34,433 nucleotides of DNA, taken from positions 1-34,433 of the forward strand of contig SHVT01000012.1 in the NCBI GenBank assembly GCA_009694125.1, in the 5' to 3' direction. A model generated the notes under the pieces. That model searched no databases. It saw only the letters and a program-made list of their open reading frames with translations, and had not been told where the DNA came from. The position numbers were made by a program, and so were the translations under genes. Positions 16,738-24,512 of this stretch are shown here, piece by piece. The stretch comes from Rhodospirillaceae bacterium. GTDB lineage: Bacteria; Pseudomonadota; Alphaproteobacteria; CACIAM-22H2. Within the stretch, counting starts at the first letter, position 1, and the number at the start of each line of letters is the position of its first letter.

Positions 16738-18222
16738 TTATACCCCGCCCATGCAAAGATATTTGATCTCGACGAATTCCTCGATCCCGTATTTCGAGCC
16801 TTCGCGGCCGATGCCGGATTCCTTCATGCCGCCGAAGGGTGCCACCTCGGTGGACACGATGCCGGTGTTGATGCCGACGATGCCGCATTCCAGCGCCTCG
16901 GCGACTCGCCAAACGCGGCCCATGTCGCGCGAATAGAAATAGGCGGCCAGGCCGAATTCGGTGGCGTTGGCCAGGGCGATCGCCTCGGCTTCGGTCTTGA
17001 ACCGAAACAGGGCCGCGACCGGGCCGAACGTCTCCTCATGGGCCAGCGCCATCGAGGAATCGGCATCGGCGAGCACCGTCGGCTCAAAGAACGTGCCGCC
17101 GAGCTCGTGTCGTTTGCCCCCGAGCACGATGCGGGCGCCCTTGGCCACGGCGTCGGCGACATGGAATTCGACTTTCTTCAACGCCTTGTCGTCGATCAGC
17201 GGGCCCTGGCCGACGCCCGGTTCGAGCCCATCGCCCACCTTGAGCCGGCCCGCGGCGGCGGCGAGTTTCGCGGCAAAGGCGTCATAGATGGAATCCTGGA
17301 CCAGGATGCGGTTGGCGCAGACGCAGGTTTGCCCGGTGTTGCGATATTTCGACATCACCGCGCCTTCGACGGCGGCGTCGAGATCGGCGTCGTCGAAGAC
17401 GATGAAAGGCGCATTCCCGCCCAACTCCAACGAGATCTTCTTCACCGTCGCCGCACATTGCGCCATCAGCTTCTTGCCCGTCTCGGTCGATCCGGTGAAG
17501 GACAGCTTGCGCACGACGGGGTTCGCCGTCAGCTCGCCGCCGATGGCCTCGGCCCCGCCGGTGAGGACATTAAAAACGCCCTTGGGCAAACCCGCCCGCT
17601 CCCCAAGTTCCGCCAGCGCCAGCGCCGAAAACGGAGTCTGCGAGGCGGGCTTCAAGACCACCGTGCAGCCGGCCGCGATCGCCGGACCGGCCTTGCGTGT
17701 GATCATCGCCGCCGGGAAGTTCCAGGGCGTGATGCAGGCGACGACACCGATCGGTTCCTTGGTTACGACGATGCGCTTATCGGGCTGATGGCCGGGGATA
17801 ACATCGCCATAGATGCGTTTGGCTTCCTCCCCGAACCATTCGAGGAAGGCGGCGGCATAAGCGATCTCGCCCTGCGCCTCGATGAGCGGCTTGCCCTGCT
17901 CCGATGTCATCAAGACGGCGAGATCGTCCTGGTTCTCCATCATCAACTCGAACCAACGCCGCATGACGCGCGCCCGCTCCTTCGCCGTCTTGGCCCGCCA
18001 TGCCGGGAAAGCGGCGGCGGCGGCGGCGATGGCGCGGCGGGTCTCGGCCGCCCCCATGTTCGGGACGGTGCCGAGCAGCCCGCCATTGGCGGGGTTGCGA
18101 ATGCTAAACACGGCACCGGAATCGGACTCGGTCCAGGCGCCGTCGATGTAACACTTCCGAGAAAACAGGCGGGCATCGGCGAGGTCGAGCCCTGGTTTGA
18201 TCTTGGCGATGGCGCCGGGCAT
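16738..18222 (-). CDS. gabD: NAD(P)-dependent succinate-semialdehyde dehydrogenase
   Basis: This 494-residue aldehyde dehydrogenase oxidises succinate semialdehyde to succinate in GABA and related catabolism. Motifs in order: TPWNFPAAMITRK near 164, KPASQTPFSALALAEL (NADP pocket) at ~192, FTGSTETGKKLM at ~244, catalytic Glu in LELGGNAPFIV at ~268, catalytic Cys in YRNTGQTCVCANR at ~302, EETFGPVAALFRF at ~400, and the C-terminal FGGMKESGIGREGSKYGIEEF. The GQTCVCANR context and Pro/Ser-rich cofactor loop fit GabD-type enzymes; another semialdehyde substrate is possible. It is convergent with the DUF3299 gene, 13 bases apart, and divergent from the COG0523 GTPase. Confidence 0.9.
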   Translation of the reverse strand: MPGAIAKIKPGLDLADARLFSRKCYIDGAWTESDSGAVFSIRNPANGGLLGTVPNMGAAETRRAIAAAAAAFPAWRAKTAKERARVMRRWFELMMENQDDLAVLMTSEQGKPLIEAQGEIAYAAAFLEWFGEEAKRIYGDVIPGHQPDKRIVVTKEPIGVVACITPWNFPAAMITRKAGPAIAAGCTVVLKPASQTPFSALALAELGERAGLPKGVFNVLTGGAEAIGGELTANPVVRKLSFTGSTETGKKLMAQCAATVKKISLELGGNAPFIVFDDADLDAAVEGAVMSKYRNTGQTCVCANRILVQDSIYDAFAAKLAAAAGRLKVGDGLEPGVGQGPLIDDKALKKVEFHVADAVAKGARIVLGGKRHELGGTFFEPTVLADADSSMALAHEETFGPVAALFRFKTEAEAIALANATEFGLAAYFYSRDMGRVWRVAEALECGIVGINTGIVSTEVAPFGGMKESGIGREGSKYGIEEFVEIKYLCMGGV

Positions 18223-18263
18223 GTCGAAAGCCTTTATTCCGGGAAGCGGGAGGCGTGCTTCAA

Positions 18264-18269
18264 TATAAT
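18264..18269 (+). promoter_or_regulatory. candidate -10 box for the COG0523 GTPase gene
   Basis: A perfect TATAAT lies 34 bases before the ATG at 18304 in a locally AT-rich patch (CAATATAATA). No convincing -35 element or Zur operator was found, although the patch is where one would expect regulation of a zinc chaperone. Confidence 0.4.
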
Positions 18270-18303
18270 ACCGCCACCATGAGCTTTTAACGGGCGGGCG
18301 GCG

Positions 18304-19407
18304 ATGACCAACAATTTGGACGAACTGCCCGACGGCATTCCGGTCACCGTGCTAACCGGCTTTCTCGGCAGCGGCAAGACCACACTGCTTGCCCATCTGC
18401 TGCGCGATCCCGCATTGAAGGATACCGCCGTCATTATCAATGAGTTCGGCGAGATCGGCCTCGATCATCACCTGATCGAGCAGGTCAACGGCGAAGTCGT
18501 GGTGATGGAAAGCGGCTGCGTCTGCTGCACGATCCGCAGCGATCTCGGCAACACGCTGCGCAGCCTCTATCTGCGCCGCGCCCGCGGCGATGTGCCGGCG
18601 TTCAAACGGGTGGTGATCGAAACCACCGGCCTCGCCGACCCCGCGCCCATCGTCCAATTATTGATCGAAGATCCCCTGGTCGAGGCCTATTACCGGCTCG
18701 ACGGCATTATCGCGACCGTCGATGCGGTGAACGGGAAATGGCACCTTTTCACCGAGCCGCACGCTGTCAAGCAGGTCGCCGTCGCCGATCGCATCGTCCT
18801 GACCAAGACCGATCTGGCGCCGCGCGAGGCCGTCATTGAAATCGCGGGCCAAATCCAAGCGCTCAACCCCGCACCGCTGATCTTGGCGCTACATGGCCAG
18901 GTGGCGTCGGCGGCGCTGTTCAATGTCGGGCTCTATGACCCGACGACAAAAAGCGTCGATGTCCAGCGCTGGCTGCGCGACGAGGCCCATGCCGCCAAGA
19001 ACGCTCGCGACGACGCCCATGACCGCGACCATGCCCATGACCCCGCGTCGAAGCATGGCGGGCGGGCCGTCAGTCGCCATGACGCGCGCATCGCATCGAC
19101 CTGCCTTACCGCGACCGCGCCGCTCGATTGGGGCGGCTTTTCCTCGTGGCTAGACCAACTGCTCGCCGAGCGCGGCACCGACATCCTGCGGGTCAAGGGC
19201 ATCTTGAATGTCACCGGCGAAGACCGGCCGGTCGTGATCCACGGCGTGCAGCACCTTTTTCATCCTCCGGCACGGCTTGCGGCATGGCCGGACGAAGATC
19301 GCCGCTCGCGGCTGGTCTTCATCACGCGGGGTTTAGATCGGGCCTCGCTGGAGCGCAGCTTTGCCTCGCACCGGGAGCCGACGGGCTTACCGGCGGCCCC
19401 CGCCTGA
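18304..19407 (+). CDS. CobW/COG0523-family metal-chaperone GTPase
   Basis: The 367-residue protein starts with Walker A GFLGSGKTTLLAHLL at ~19, followed by IINEFGEIGLDHHLI, the metal-binding ESGCVCCTIRSDL (CxCC type) at ~73, ETTGLADPAPI (Walker B/switch) and the guanine-specificity motif TKTD at ~166. A histidine/aspartate-rich loop lies at ~228-258 (DEAHAAKN, DDAHDRDHAHDP, KHGG), then a CobW C-terminal domain with LRVKGILNV and VIHGVQHLFHPP. COG0523 proteins deliver zinc, cobalt or iron to client enzymes. The His loop and the nearby DUF3299/FtsX-ABC genes favour zinc (inference). It is not in a cobalamin gene cluster, so a CobW role in B12 synthesis is unlikely. Confidence 0.9.
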   Translation: MTNNLDELPDGIPVTVLTGFLGSGKTTLLAHLLRDPALKDTAVIINEFGEIGLDHHLIEQVNGEVVVMESGCVCCTIRSDLGNTLRSLYLRRARGDVPAFKRVVIETTGLADPAPIVQLLIEDPLVEAYYRLDGIIATVDAVNGKWHLFTEPHAVKQVAVADRIVLTKTDLAPREAVIEIAGQIQALNPAPLILALHGQVASAALFNVGLYDPTTKSVDVQRWLRDEAHAAKNARDDAHDRDHAHDPASKHGGRAVSRHDARIASTCLTATAPLDWGGFSSWLDQLLAERGTDILRVKGILNVTGEDRPVVIHGVQHLFHPPARLAAWPDEDRRSRLVFITRGLDRASLERSFASHREPTGLPAAPA

Positions 19408-19454
19408 GAATGCGCAGGGCCGGCGCTGACGCTGTCGCGTCTCGTGCCGCGCAG

Positions 19455-19468
19455 TTGATCTAGATCAA
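19455..19468. promoter_or_regulatory. perfect FNR/FixK (Anr) box
   Basis: TTGATCTAGATCAA is an exact match to the TTGAT-N4-ATCAA consensus and a perfect 14-bp palindrome. FNR/FixK-type Crp-family regulators bind it under low oxygen. Its centre (19461.5) is 41.5 bases before a start site predicted at 19503, the class II activator position. There is no divergent gene; the next element on the plus strand is a short hairpin transcript with its own terminator. Confidence 0.85.
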
Positions 19469-19490
19469 TTCATGCCGCGGCCGGATGGCG

Positions 19491-19496
19491 TATGTT
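19491..19496 (+). promoter_or_regulatory. -10 box of the FNR-dependent promoter
   Basis: TATGTT (4 of 6 consensus) occupies -12 to -7 relative to a start at 19503 and is correctly placed for a class II FNR promoter, where the activator site replaces the -35 element. The stretch 19490-19506 is locally AT-rich. Confidence 0.55.
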
Positions 19497-19502
19497 TATT
19501 TT

Positions 19503-19570
19503 GTTCATGTCCCCCGACATGATTCCTCCACGCTAACTCGCCGGGCTCGGACGCCCGGCTTTTTCTTTTT
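19503..19570 (+). ncRNA. candidate FNR-activated small RNA (~65 nt)
   Basis: The predicted transcript starts near 19503, about 42 bases after the centre of the FNR box. It contains a 5' hairpin (TCATGTC 19505-19511 with GACATGA 19516-19522, loop CCCC), a linker with CCTCC at 19525-19529 that is complementary to Shine-Dalgarno sequences, and a strong terminator ending in a T-run. This layout (activator, promoter, hairpin, C-rich seed, intrinsic terminator) is that of Hfq-type regulatory RNAs such as FnrS. No gene of usual size fits the interval; a 9-codon ORF (MSPDMIPPR) from ATG 19507 lacks a ribosome binding site. The alternative is that the terminator merely ends the GTPase transcript. No similarity to a known RNA family is claimed. 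Confidence 0.55.
19540..19570 (+). terminator. strong Rho-independent terminator
   Basis: GCCGGGC (19540-19546) pairs with GCCCGGC (19553-19559) around TCGGAC. Then come five T, a C and five more T up to 19570. It ends the predicted small RNA and would also stop transcription arriving from the COG0523 gene. Confidence 0.9.
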
Positions 19571-19654
19571 CCGGCTAGTGCCCTGCCTGGGGCGCGGGGT
19601 GGGCGCGGGCATCGCCATTGATCGCCGCGGGCAAAGCCTTTAGCATGTTTGGTT

Positions 19655-20560
19655 ATGGCGTTCTCGATCCATTCCCTTGCGCGAGTGTTCGGCCTTTTCG
19701 CGGCGCTGGCGGCGGGGCTGGCGGCGGGGCCCGTGCGCGCCGCGGAATTGACCGCCACGCCGGGCAACGGCCTCAAACTTGCCTATGACGTCTACACCGG
19801 CGGGGTCCACGTCGTCGTCCTGGACGTCGGCTTGAGTTACGGCGCCGACGATTACAAGCTGACCGTTGCCGCCGAAACCCGCGGGTTCATCGGTTGGATG
19901 TTCCCCTGGCAATCCAAGATCACCTCCCACGGCCTCTTCAACGCCACCCAGGCGCTGCCATCGCTGTACCGCACCGACAGTTTGTTCCGCGGAACCAATC
20001 GGCTGGTCGAGATCGACTACGCCAAGAACGGGCTGAAAATCCGCATCGAGCCGCCGTCGGACGATGACGAACGCGACCGGGTCGGCGAGGACATGCGGCG
20101 GGGCACACTCGACCCGTTAAGTGGAATTTTCGCGGCCATCCGCGCCATCGCCGATGGCGGCGGTTGCGACCGCACCGTGCCGGTCTTCGACGGACGCCGC
20201 CGTTACGATTTCGTCGTCGATCGCGGCGGCCGCGAAAAGCTGGCGGCTTCGTCCTATTCGAGTTTTGCCGGCGATGCGCTGCTCTGCCATTTCCGCATGG
20301 AGCGCAGGGCCGGTTTCTGGCGTCAGGAACGCGCCGGAGAAGTCCGCGGGCTTGAGGACGGCCTGGTCTGGCTGGCGCCGGTCGCCGGAGGCACGTTGCC
20401 GGTGCCGGTGCGGGTTCAGGCGATCAGCCCCTTTGGCTCGGCATTCATGCATTTGCGCGACGCACAATCGCTGCCGCCCGCCAACGGCAAGATCAAAGCC
20501 TCCGTCCCCATCGGCTCCTCGGGGATCAAACCCGCGTCGCCGGTTGGCTCCAACGGCTGA
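19655..20560 (+). CDS. exported DUF3108 domain protein
   Basis: ATG 19655 is preferred over an in-frame TTG two codons earlier. Residues ~1-30 are a signal peptide (FGLFAALAAGLAAGPVRA, cut before AELTA). The mature ~270 residues begin LKLAYDVYTGGVHVVVLDV and continue as a beta-rich DUF3108 domain with ETRGFIGWMFPWQSKITSHG, DPLSGIFAAIRAI and VPVRVQAISPFG. DUF3108 proteins are periplasmic or outer-membrane-associated and of unknown function. Two Cys (in GGGCDRTV and ALLCHFRM) could form a disulfide. The 3' end overlaps the convergent gph by 35 bases. The promoter must lie in 19571-19640, because a strong terminator precedes it. Confidence 0.82.
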   Translation: MAFSIHSLARVFGLFAALAAGLAAGPVRAAELTATPGNGLKLAYDVYTGGVHVVVLDVGLSYGADDYKLTVAAETRGFIGWMFPWQSKITSHGLFNATQALPSLYRTDSLFRGTNRLVEIDYAKNGLKIRIEPPSDDDERDRVGEDMRRGTLDPLSGIFAAIRAIADGGGCDRTVPVFDGRRRYDFVVDRGGREKLAASSYSSFAGDALLCHFRMERRAGFWRQERAGEVRGLEDGLVWLAPVAGGTLPVPVRVQAISPFGSAFMHLRDAQSLPPANGKIKASVPIGSSGIKPASPVGSNG

Positions 20561-21209
20561 TCGCCGCAGGCAACTCTGCAAAACTCTCTATGACAAGATC
20601 GGCGCCCAATTCGCGCGCGGGCGTCTTGGTATACCCGAACGTGACGACGATGACCGGAACGCCCGCGGCGCGGGAGGCGGCCACGTCGTTTTGGCTGTCG
20701 CCGACCATGATCGCCGATTCGGGCGGTTTGCCCATTTTTTCCAGAAGGCCCAGCAGGGAGCGCGGATCGGGCTTGCGCGGGCCGTCACCATCGGCCACAC
20801 CCGCGAAATACCGCCAAAGGTCGAGCGCCTTCAGCAGCGATTCCGTTGCCGCGCGCGGTTTGTTGGTGCAAACGCCCAGGGCAATGCCTTGCGCGGCCAA
20901 TAGTTCCAAAGTATCGACCACGCCGGGAAAGGCGCACGATTGATCGGCGATGCCGGCGTGGTAGCGAGCCAGGAACAGATCGGTCAGCGCCGGCATGTCG
21001 GCCGCCTCCGGTCCCCCGCCCGATTCGGCGAAACCGCGTTCGATCAGCTTAGCCACGCCGTCGCCGATCATGTCGCGGACCAGCAGCGGCGCCAGGGCCG
21101 GCCGCCCGCTTTCGCGCAAGACATGGTTGAGGGCGGCCGTCAGGTCGGGCGCGGTATCGACAAGGGTCCCGTCGAGATCGAAAGCAACTGCGGTCACGGA
21201 TCGGATCAC
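20526..21209 (-). CDS. gph: phosphoglycolate phosphatase, HAD family
   Basis: The 227-residue HAD hydrolase removes phosphate from 2-phosphoglycolate, clearing the product of Rubisco oxygenation or DNA repair. Motif I is AFDLDGTLVDTAPDL (nucleophile and acid Asp); the helical cap follows (MIGDGVAKLIERGF); motif II is GVCTNKP with Thr; motif III Lys lies in GPRKPDP; motif IV is MVGDSQNDVAASRAAG. Size and cap type fit Gph rather than a generic HAD protein. It is divergent from glmU with an 83-base intergenic region. Confidence 0.9.
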   Translation of the reverse strand: MIRSVTAVAFDLDGTLVDTAPDLTAALNHVLRESGRPALAPLLVRDMIGDGVAKLIERGFAESGGGPEAADMPALTDLFLARYHAGIADQSCAFPGVVDTLELLAAQGIALGVCTNKPRAATESLLKALDLWRYFAGVADGDGPRKPDPRSLLGLLEKMGKPPESAIMVGDSQNDVAASRAAGVPVIVVTFGYTKTPARELGADLVIESFAELPAAISRWSQPATRV

Positions 21210-21292
21210 GGCAAACTTCCCCCGGTATTATCCGGACGAAGTATTGGAGCCGCTGGCTGCTTATGGCAAGGTGCGCCGCGAGTACGAACGTC

Positions 21293-22669
21293 ATGACAAA
21301 ACCAAAAATCGCCATCGTGGTGCTGGCCGCCGGGCTGGGCATGCGCATGAAGTCCGACGTGCCAAAGGTCCTTCATCCCTTGGCGGGTCGGCCGATCGTC
21401 GCGCATGTCATGGCCACGGCAACCGCGCTTAAGCCGGATCGCACGGTCGTCGTAGTTGGCCCGGAGATGGGCCGAGTCGCCGCCGCCGTCGCCCCGGTGC
21501 GGACCGTCATCCAGGAAGAAAGGCTCGGCACCGGCCACGCCGTGATGGCCGCCCGCCAGACGCTGCAACGTTTCCGCGGCGACGTCCTGATTCTTTTCGG
21601 AGACACGCCGCTGCTGACGCCGGCCACGTTGCGGCGACTCTTGAAGGCGCGGCGATCGAAGCGCCGGACCGCCGTGGCGGTGCTCGGCATGCGGCCGGCC
21701 GATCCCGGCGAGTATGGCCGCCTCATTCTCGCCGCCGACGGCAGCGTCGAGCGCATCGCTGAATTTCGCGATGCGAGCCCGGCCGAAAAAAAGCTGGGAC
21801 TGTGCAATTCCGGCGTCATGGCCGTGGATGCGGCGATTTTGCCCGCACTGCTCGATGGCCTTTCCAACGACAACGCCAAGGGTGAATATTATCTGACCGA
21901 TATCGTCGGCCTGGCGCGGGATAGCGGTCTGTCCTGCGCTCAAATCGAGGCCGATGCCGATGAGCTGTTGGGCGTCAATTCGCGGTCCGATCTCGCCCAG
22001 GCCGAAGCCATCCTGCAAACGCGGCTGCGGCAGCAGGCCATGGCCGGCGGCGCCACGCTGATCGACCCGGCCAGTGTGTATTTCAGCCTCGACACGAAGA
22101 TCGGCAGCGACGTGACCATCGAACCCAACGTCGTCTTCGGCCCCGGCGTCACGGTTGGCGACCGCGTCGTCATCCGCGCCTTTTGCCACATCGACGGCGC
22201 CTCGATCCGCGAGGGCGCCGCCGTCGGTCCGTTCGCCCGGCTGCGACCCGGCACGGAAATCGGGGAGAACGCACATATCGGCAATTTCGTCGAAATCAAG
22301 AAGGCCGACATCGAACCCGGCGCCAAGGTCAATCATTTGAGTTATATCGGCGACGCCCGCATCGGCGCGAAAGCCAACATCGGCGCCGGCACCATCACGT
22401 GCAACTACGACGGCTTCGACAAACACCGCACCGATGTCGGCGAAGGCGCTTTCATTGGCTCCAATACCGCGCTGGTCGCGCCGGTGCGGGTCGGCGACGG
22501 CGCCGTGGTCGGCGCCGGCAGCGTCATCACCCGCGACGTACCCGACGACGCCCTGGCCGTGGAACGCAGCGAGCAGCGTTTCCATCCCGGCTGGGGCGCC
22601 CGTTTTCGCGCGAGCAAACGCCGGGCCAAGGCCGAGCTGCCGCCGGCCAAAGACGGCGAACCCATCTGA
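21293..22669 (+). CDS. glmU: bifunctional GlcN-1-P acetyltransferase / GlcNAc-1-P uridyltransferase
   Basis: ATG 21293 starts MTKPKIAIVVLAAGLGMRM, placing the nucleotide-binding loop at the correct distance; an upstream in-frame start at 21263 gives an unsupported extension. Residues 1-230 are the uridyltransferase, with LGTGHAVMAA, LFGDTPLL and YYLTDIVGLA. Residues ~250-440 are the left-handed beta-helix acetyltransferase with hexapeptide repeats, PFARLRPGTEIGENAHIGNF, KVNHLSYIGDARIG and the CoA-site NIGAGTITCNYDGFDKHRT. It makes UDP-GlcNAc for peptidoglycan and lipid A. glmS begins one base after its stop, so the two hexosamine-pathway enzymes form one operon. Confidence 0.97.
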   Translation: MTKPKIAIVVLAAGLGMRMKSDVPKVLHPLAGRPIVAHVMATATALKPDRTVVVVGPEMGRVAAAVAPVRTVIQEERLGTGHAVMAARQTLQRFRGDVLILFGDTPLLTPATLRRLLKARRSKRRTAVAVLGMRPADPGEYGRLILAADGSVERIAEFRDASPAEKKLGLCNSGVMAVDAAILPALLDGLSNDNAKGEYYLTDIVGLARDSGLSCAQIEADADELLGVNSRSDLAQAEAILQTRLRQQAMAGGATLIDPASVYFSLDTKIGSDVTIEPNVVFGPGVTVGDRVVIRAFCHIDGASIREGAAVGPFARLRPGTEIGENAHIGNFVEIKKADIEPGAKVNHLSYIGDARIGAKANIGAGTITCNYDGFDKHRTDVGEGAFIGSNTALVAPVRVGDGAVVGAGSVITRDVPDDALAVERSEQRFHPGWGARFRASKRRAKAELPPAKDGEPI

Positions 22670-22670
22670 G

Positions 22671-24494
22671 ATGTGCGGCATCGTCGGTATCATCGGCCGG
22701 GCGGAGGCGGCGCCGCTGCTGATCGACGCGCTGAAACGGCTCGAATATCGGGGCTACGACTCGGCCGGAATCGCCACCCTGGTCAATGGCGGCATCGAAA
22801 GGCGGCGGGCGGAAGGACGCCTCGCCAATCTCGACGCGCTGCTGCGCCGCGAACCGCTGGCTGGATGTATCGGCATCGGCCACACACGCTGGGCCACACA
22901 TGGCGCGCCCAATGAAACCAACGCCCACCCCCATGCCACGCATCGGGTCGCGGTCGTTCACAACGGCATCATCGAGAATTTCCACAGATTGCGGCTGGAG
23001 CTGACCAAACGCGGCTGCCGCTTCGAGACCGACACCGACACCGAGGTGGTCGCGCATCTGCTCACCGTCCTGCTGGACGAGGGCAAGACACCGGAACAGG
23101 CGACCGAAGCCGCTATGAAACGGCTGGAAGGCGCCTTCGCGCTGGCGTTGATCTTCGCCGGGCAGCCCGATCTTCTGATCGCGGCCCGCCGCGGCAGTCC
23201 GCTCGCGATCGGCCATGGCGACGGGGAGATGTATGTCGGCTCGGATGCCTTGGCGCTCGCCCCGCTGACCCAGAAGATCACTTATCTCGAGGAGGGCGAT
23301 TGGGCGGTCGTGACCGCCGCCTCCGTCACCATCCGCGATGCCGCGGGCGAGATCGTGGCGCGGCCGATGAAGGTCACGGCCCTGTCCGGCGCCCTGATCG
23401 GCAAGGGCAATCACCGCCACTACATGCACAAGGAAATCCACGAACAACCCGCGGTGATCGGGGACACCTTGCGCAGCTTCGTCAACACCGCGACCCGTTC
23501 GGTGACCCTGCCGCCGATGGCCTTCGACCTGGCCCGCGCCACGCGGCTGACGGCGATCGCCTGCGGCACCTCTTTCCACGCCTGTATGATCGCCAAATAC
23601 TGGTTCGAGACCATCGCCCGCCTGCCCGTCGAAATCGACATCGCGTCGGAGTTCCGTTATCGAAGCGCCGACATGCCGGCGGGCGGCGCCGCCCTGTTCG
23701 TGTCGCAATCGGGCGAAACCGCCGACACACTCGCGGCGCTGCGTTATGCCCGGTCCCAGAAACAGAACATCGCCGCCATCGTCAACGTCGCGGAAAGCTC
23801 CATGGCGCGCGAGGCCGACGTGGCACTGGTTACCCATGCCGGTCCCGAAATCGGCGTCGCATCGACCAAGGCCTTCACGACGCAGCTTGTCGTGCTCGCC
23901 TGTCTCGCCATCGCCACGGCCCGCGCGCGCGGCGCCATCGACGCAAAACGCGAGGCGGCGCTGGTCGAGGCGCTGACCGAAGTGCCTTCGCGGGCGGCGG
24001 AAATTCTGAACCATGACGACGCTCTACGCGAGCTGGCCCATAGCGTGGCCGAGGCGCGCGACGTGCTCTATCTCGGCCGCGGCACGTCGTACCCCATTGC
24101 GTTGGAAGGCGCGCTGAAGCTCAAGGAGATTTCCTACATCCACGCCGAGGGTTATGCCGCCGGCGAAATGAAGCACGGGCCGATCGCGTTGATCGACGAG
24201 ACCGTGCCGGTCATCGTCGCCGCGCCGACGGACGCGCTGTTCGACAAGATTGCGTCGAATGTGCAGGAAGTCGCGGCGCGCGGCGGCAAGCTCATTATCA
24301 TGAGCGACCGCGACGGCATCGAAAGGCTGCGCCATCTGGCCGTCGCCACGATCGAGCTGCCGAAGGTCGATCCCTTCGTCGCGCCGATCCTGTACGCCAT
24401 ACCGGTGCAGCTTCTCGCCTACCACGTTGCCGTGACCAAGGGTACCGATGTCGATCAACCCCGCAACCTCGCCAAATCGGTGACGGTGGAATAG
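22671..24494 (+). CDS. glmS: glutamine-fructose-6-phosphate aminotransferase (isomerizing)
   Basis: ATG 22671 gives MCGIVGIIG, exposing Cys2, the N-terminal nucleophile that takes ammonia from glutamine. The product is 607 residues, standard for GlmS. The glutaminase half shows HTRWATHGAPNETNAHPH and HNGIIENF. Two SIS domains follow, with ACGTSFHA, SQSGETADTLAAL, STKAFTTQL, YLGRGTSYPIALEGALKLKE and EMKHGPIALID. The end is PRNLAKSVTVE, as in other GlmS. It supplies glucosamine-6-phosphate to GlmM and GlmU. Its 1-base spacing from glmU suggests translational coupling. No glmS ribozyme is present. Confidence 0.97.
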   Translation: MCGIVGIIGRAEAAPLLIDALKRLEYRGYDSAGIATLVNGGIERRRAEGRLANLDALLRREPLAGCIGIGHTRWATHGAPNETNAHPHATHRVAVVHNGIIENFHRLRLELTKRGCRFETDTDTEVVAHLLTVLLDEGKTPEQATEAAMKRLEGAFALALIFAGQPDLLIAARRGSPLAIGHGDGEMYVGSDALALAPLTQKITYLEEGDWAVVTAASVTIRDAAGEIVARPMKVTALSGALIGKGNHRHYMHKEIHEQPAVIGDTLRSFVNTATRSVTLPPMAFDLARATRLTAIACGTSFHACMIAKYWFETIARLPVEIDIASEFRYRSADMPAGGAALFVSQSGETADTLAALRYARSQKQNIAAIVNVAESSMAREADVALVTHAGPEIGVASTKAFTTQLVVLACLAIATARARGAIDAKREAALVEALTEVPSRAAEILNHDDALRELAHSVAEARDVLYLGRGTSYPIALEGALKLKEISYIHAEGYAAGEMKHGPIALIDETVPVIVAAPTDALFDKIASNVQEVAARGGKLIIMSDRDGIERLRHLAVATIELPKVDPFVAPILYAIPVQLLAYHVAVTKGTDVDQPRNLAKSVTVE

Positions 24495-24512
24495 ATTTGC
24501 GTAGGTCGGGCT

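Noticed and set aside
18255-18280. Zur operator before the COG0523 gene
   Set aside because: The patch is AT-rich with a TATAAT, but no inverted-repeat Zur half-sites could be seen.
18304-19407. Cobalamin biosynthesis CobW
   Set aside because: No cob genes are nearby and the His-rich loop plus local genes fit a zinc-type COG0523 chaperone better.
19540-19570. Terminator belonging only to the COG0523 gene
   Set aside because: Possible, but the FNR box and correctly spaced -10 box between that gene and the terminator are better explained by a separate short transcript.
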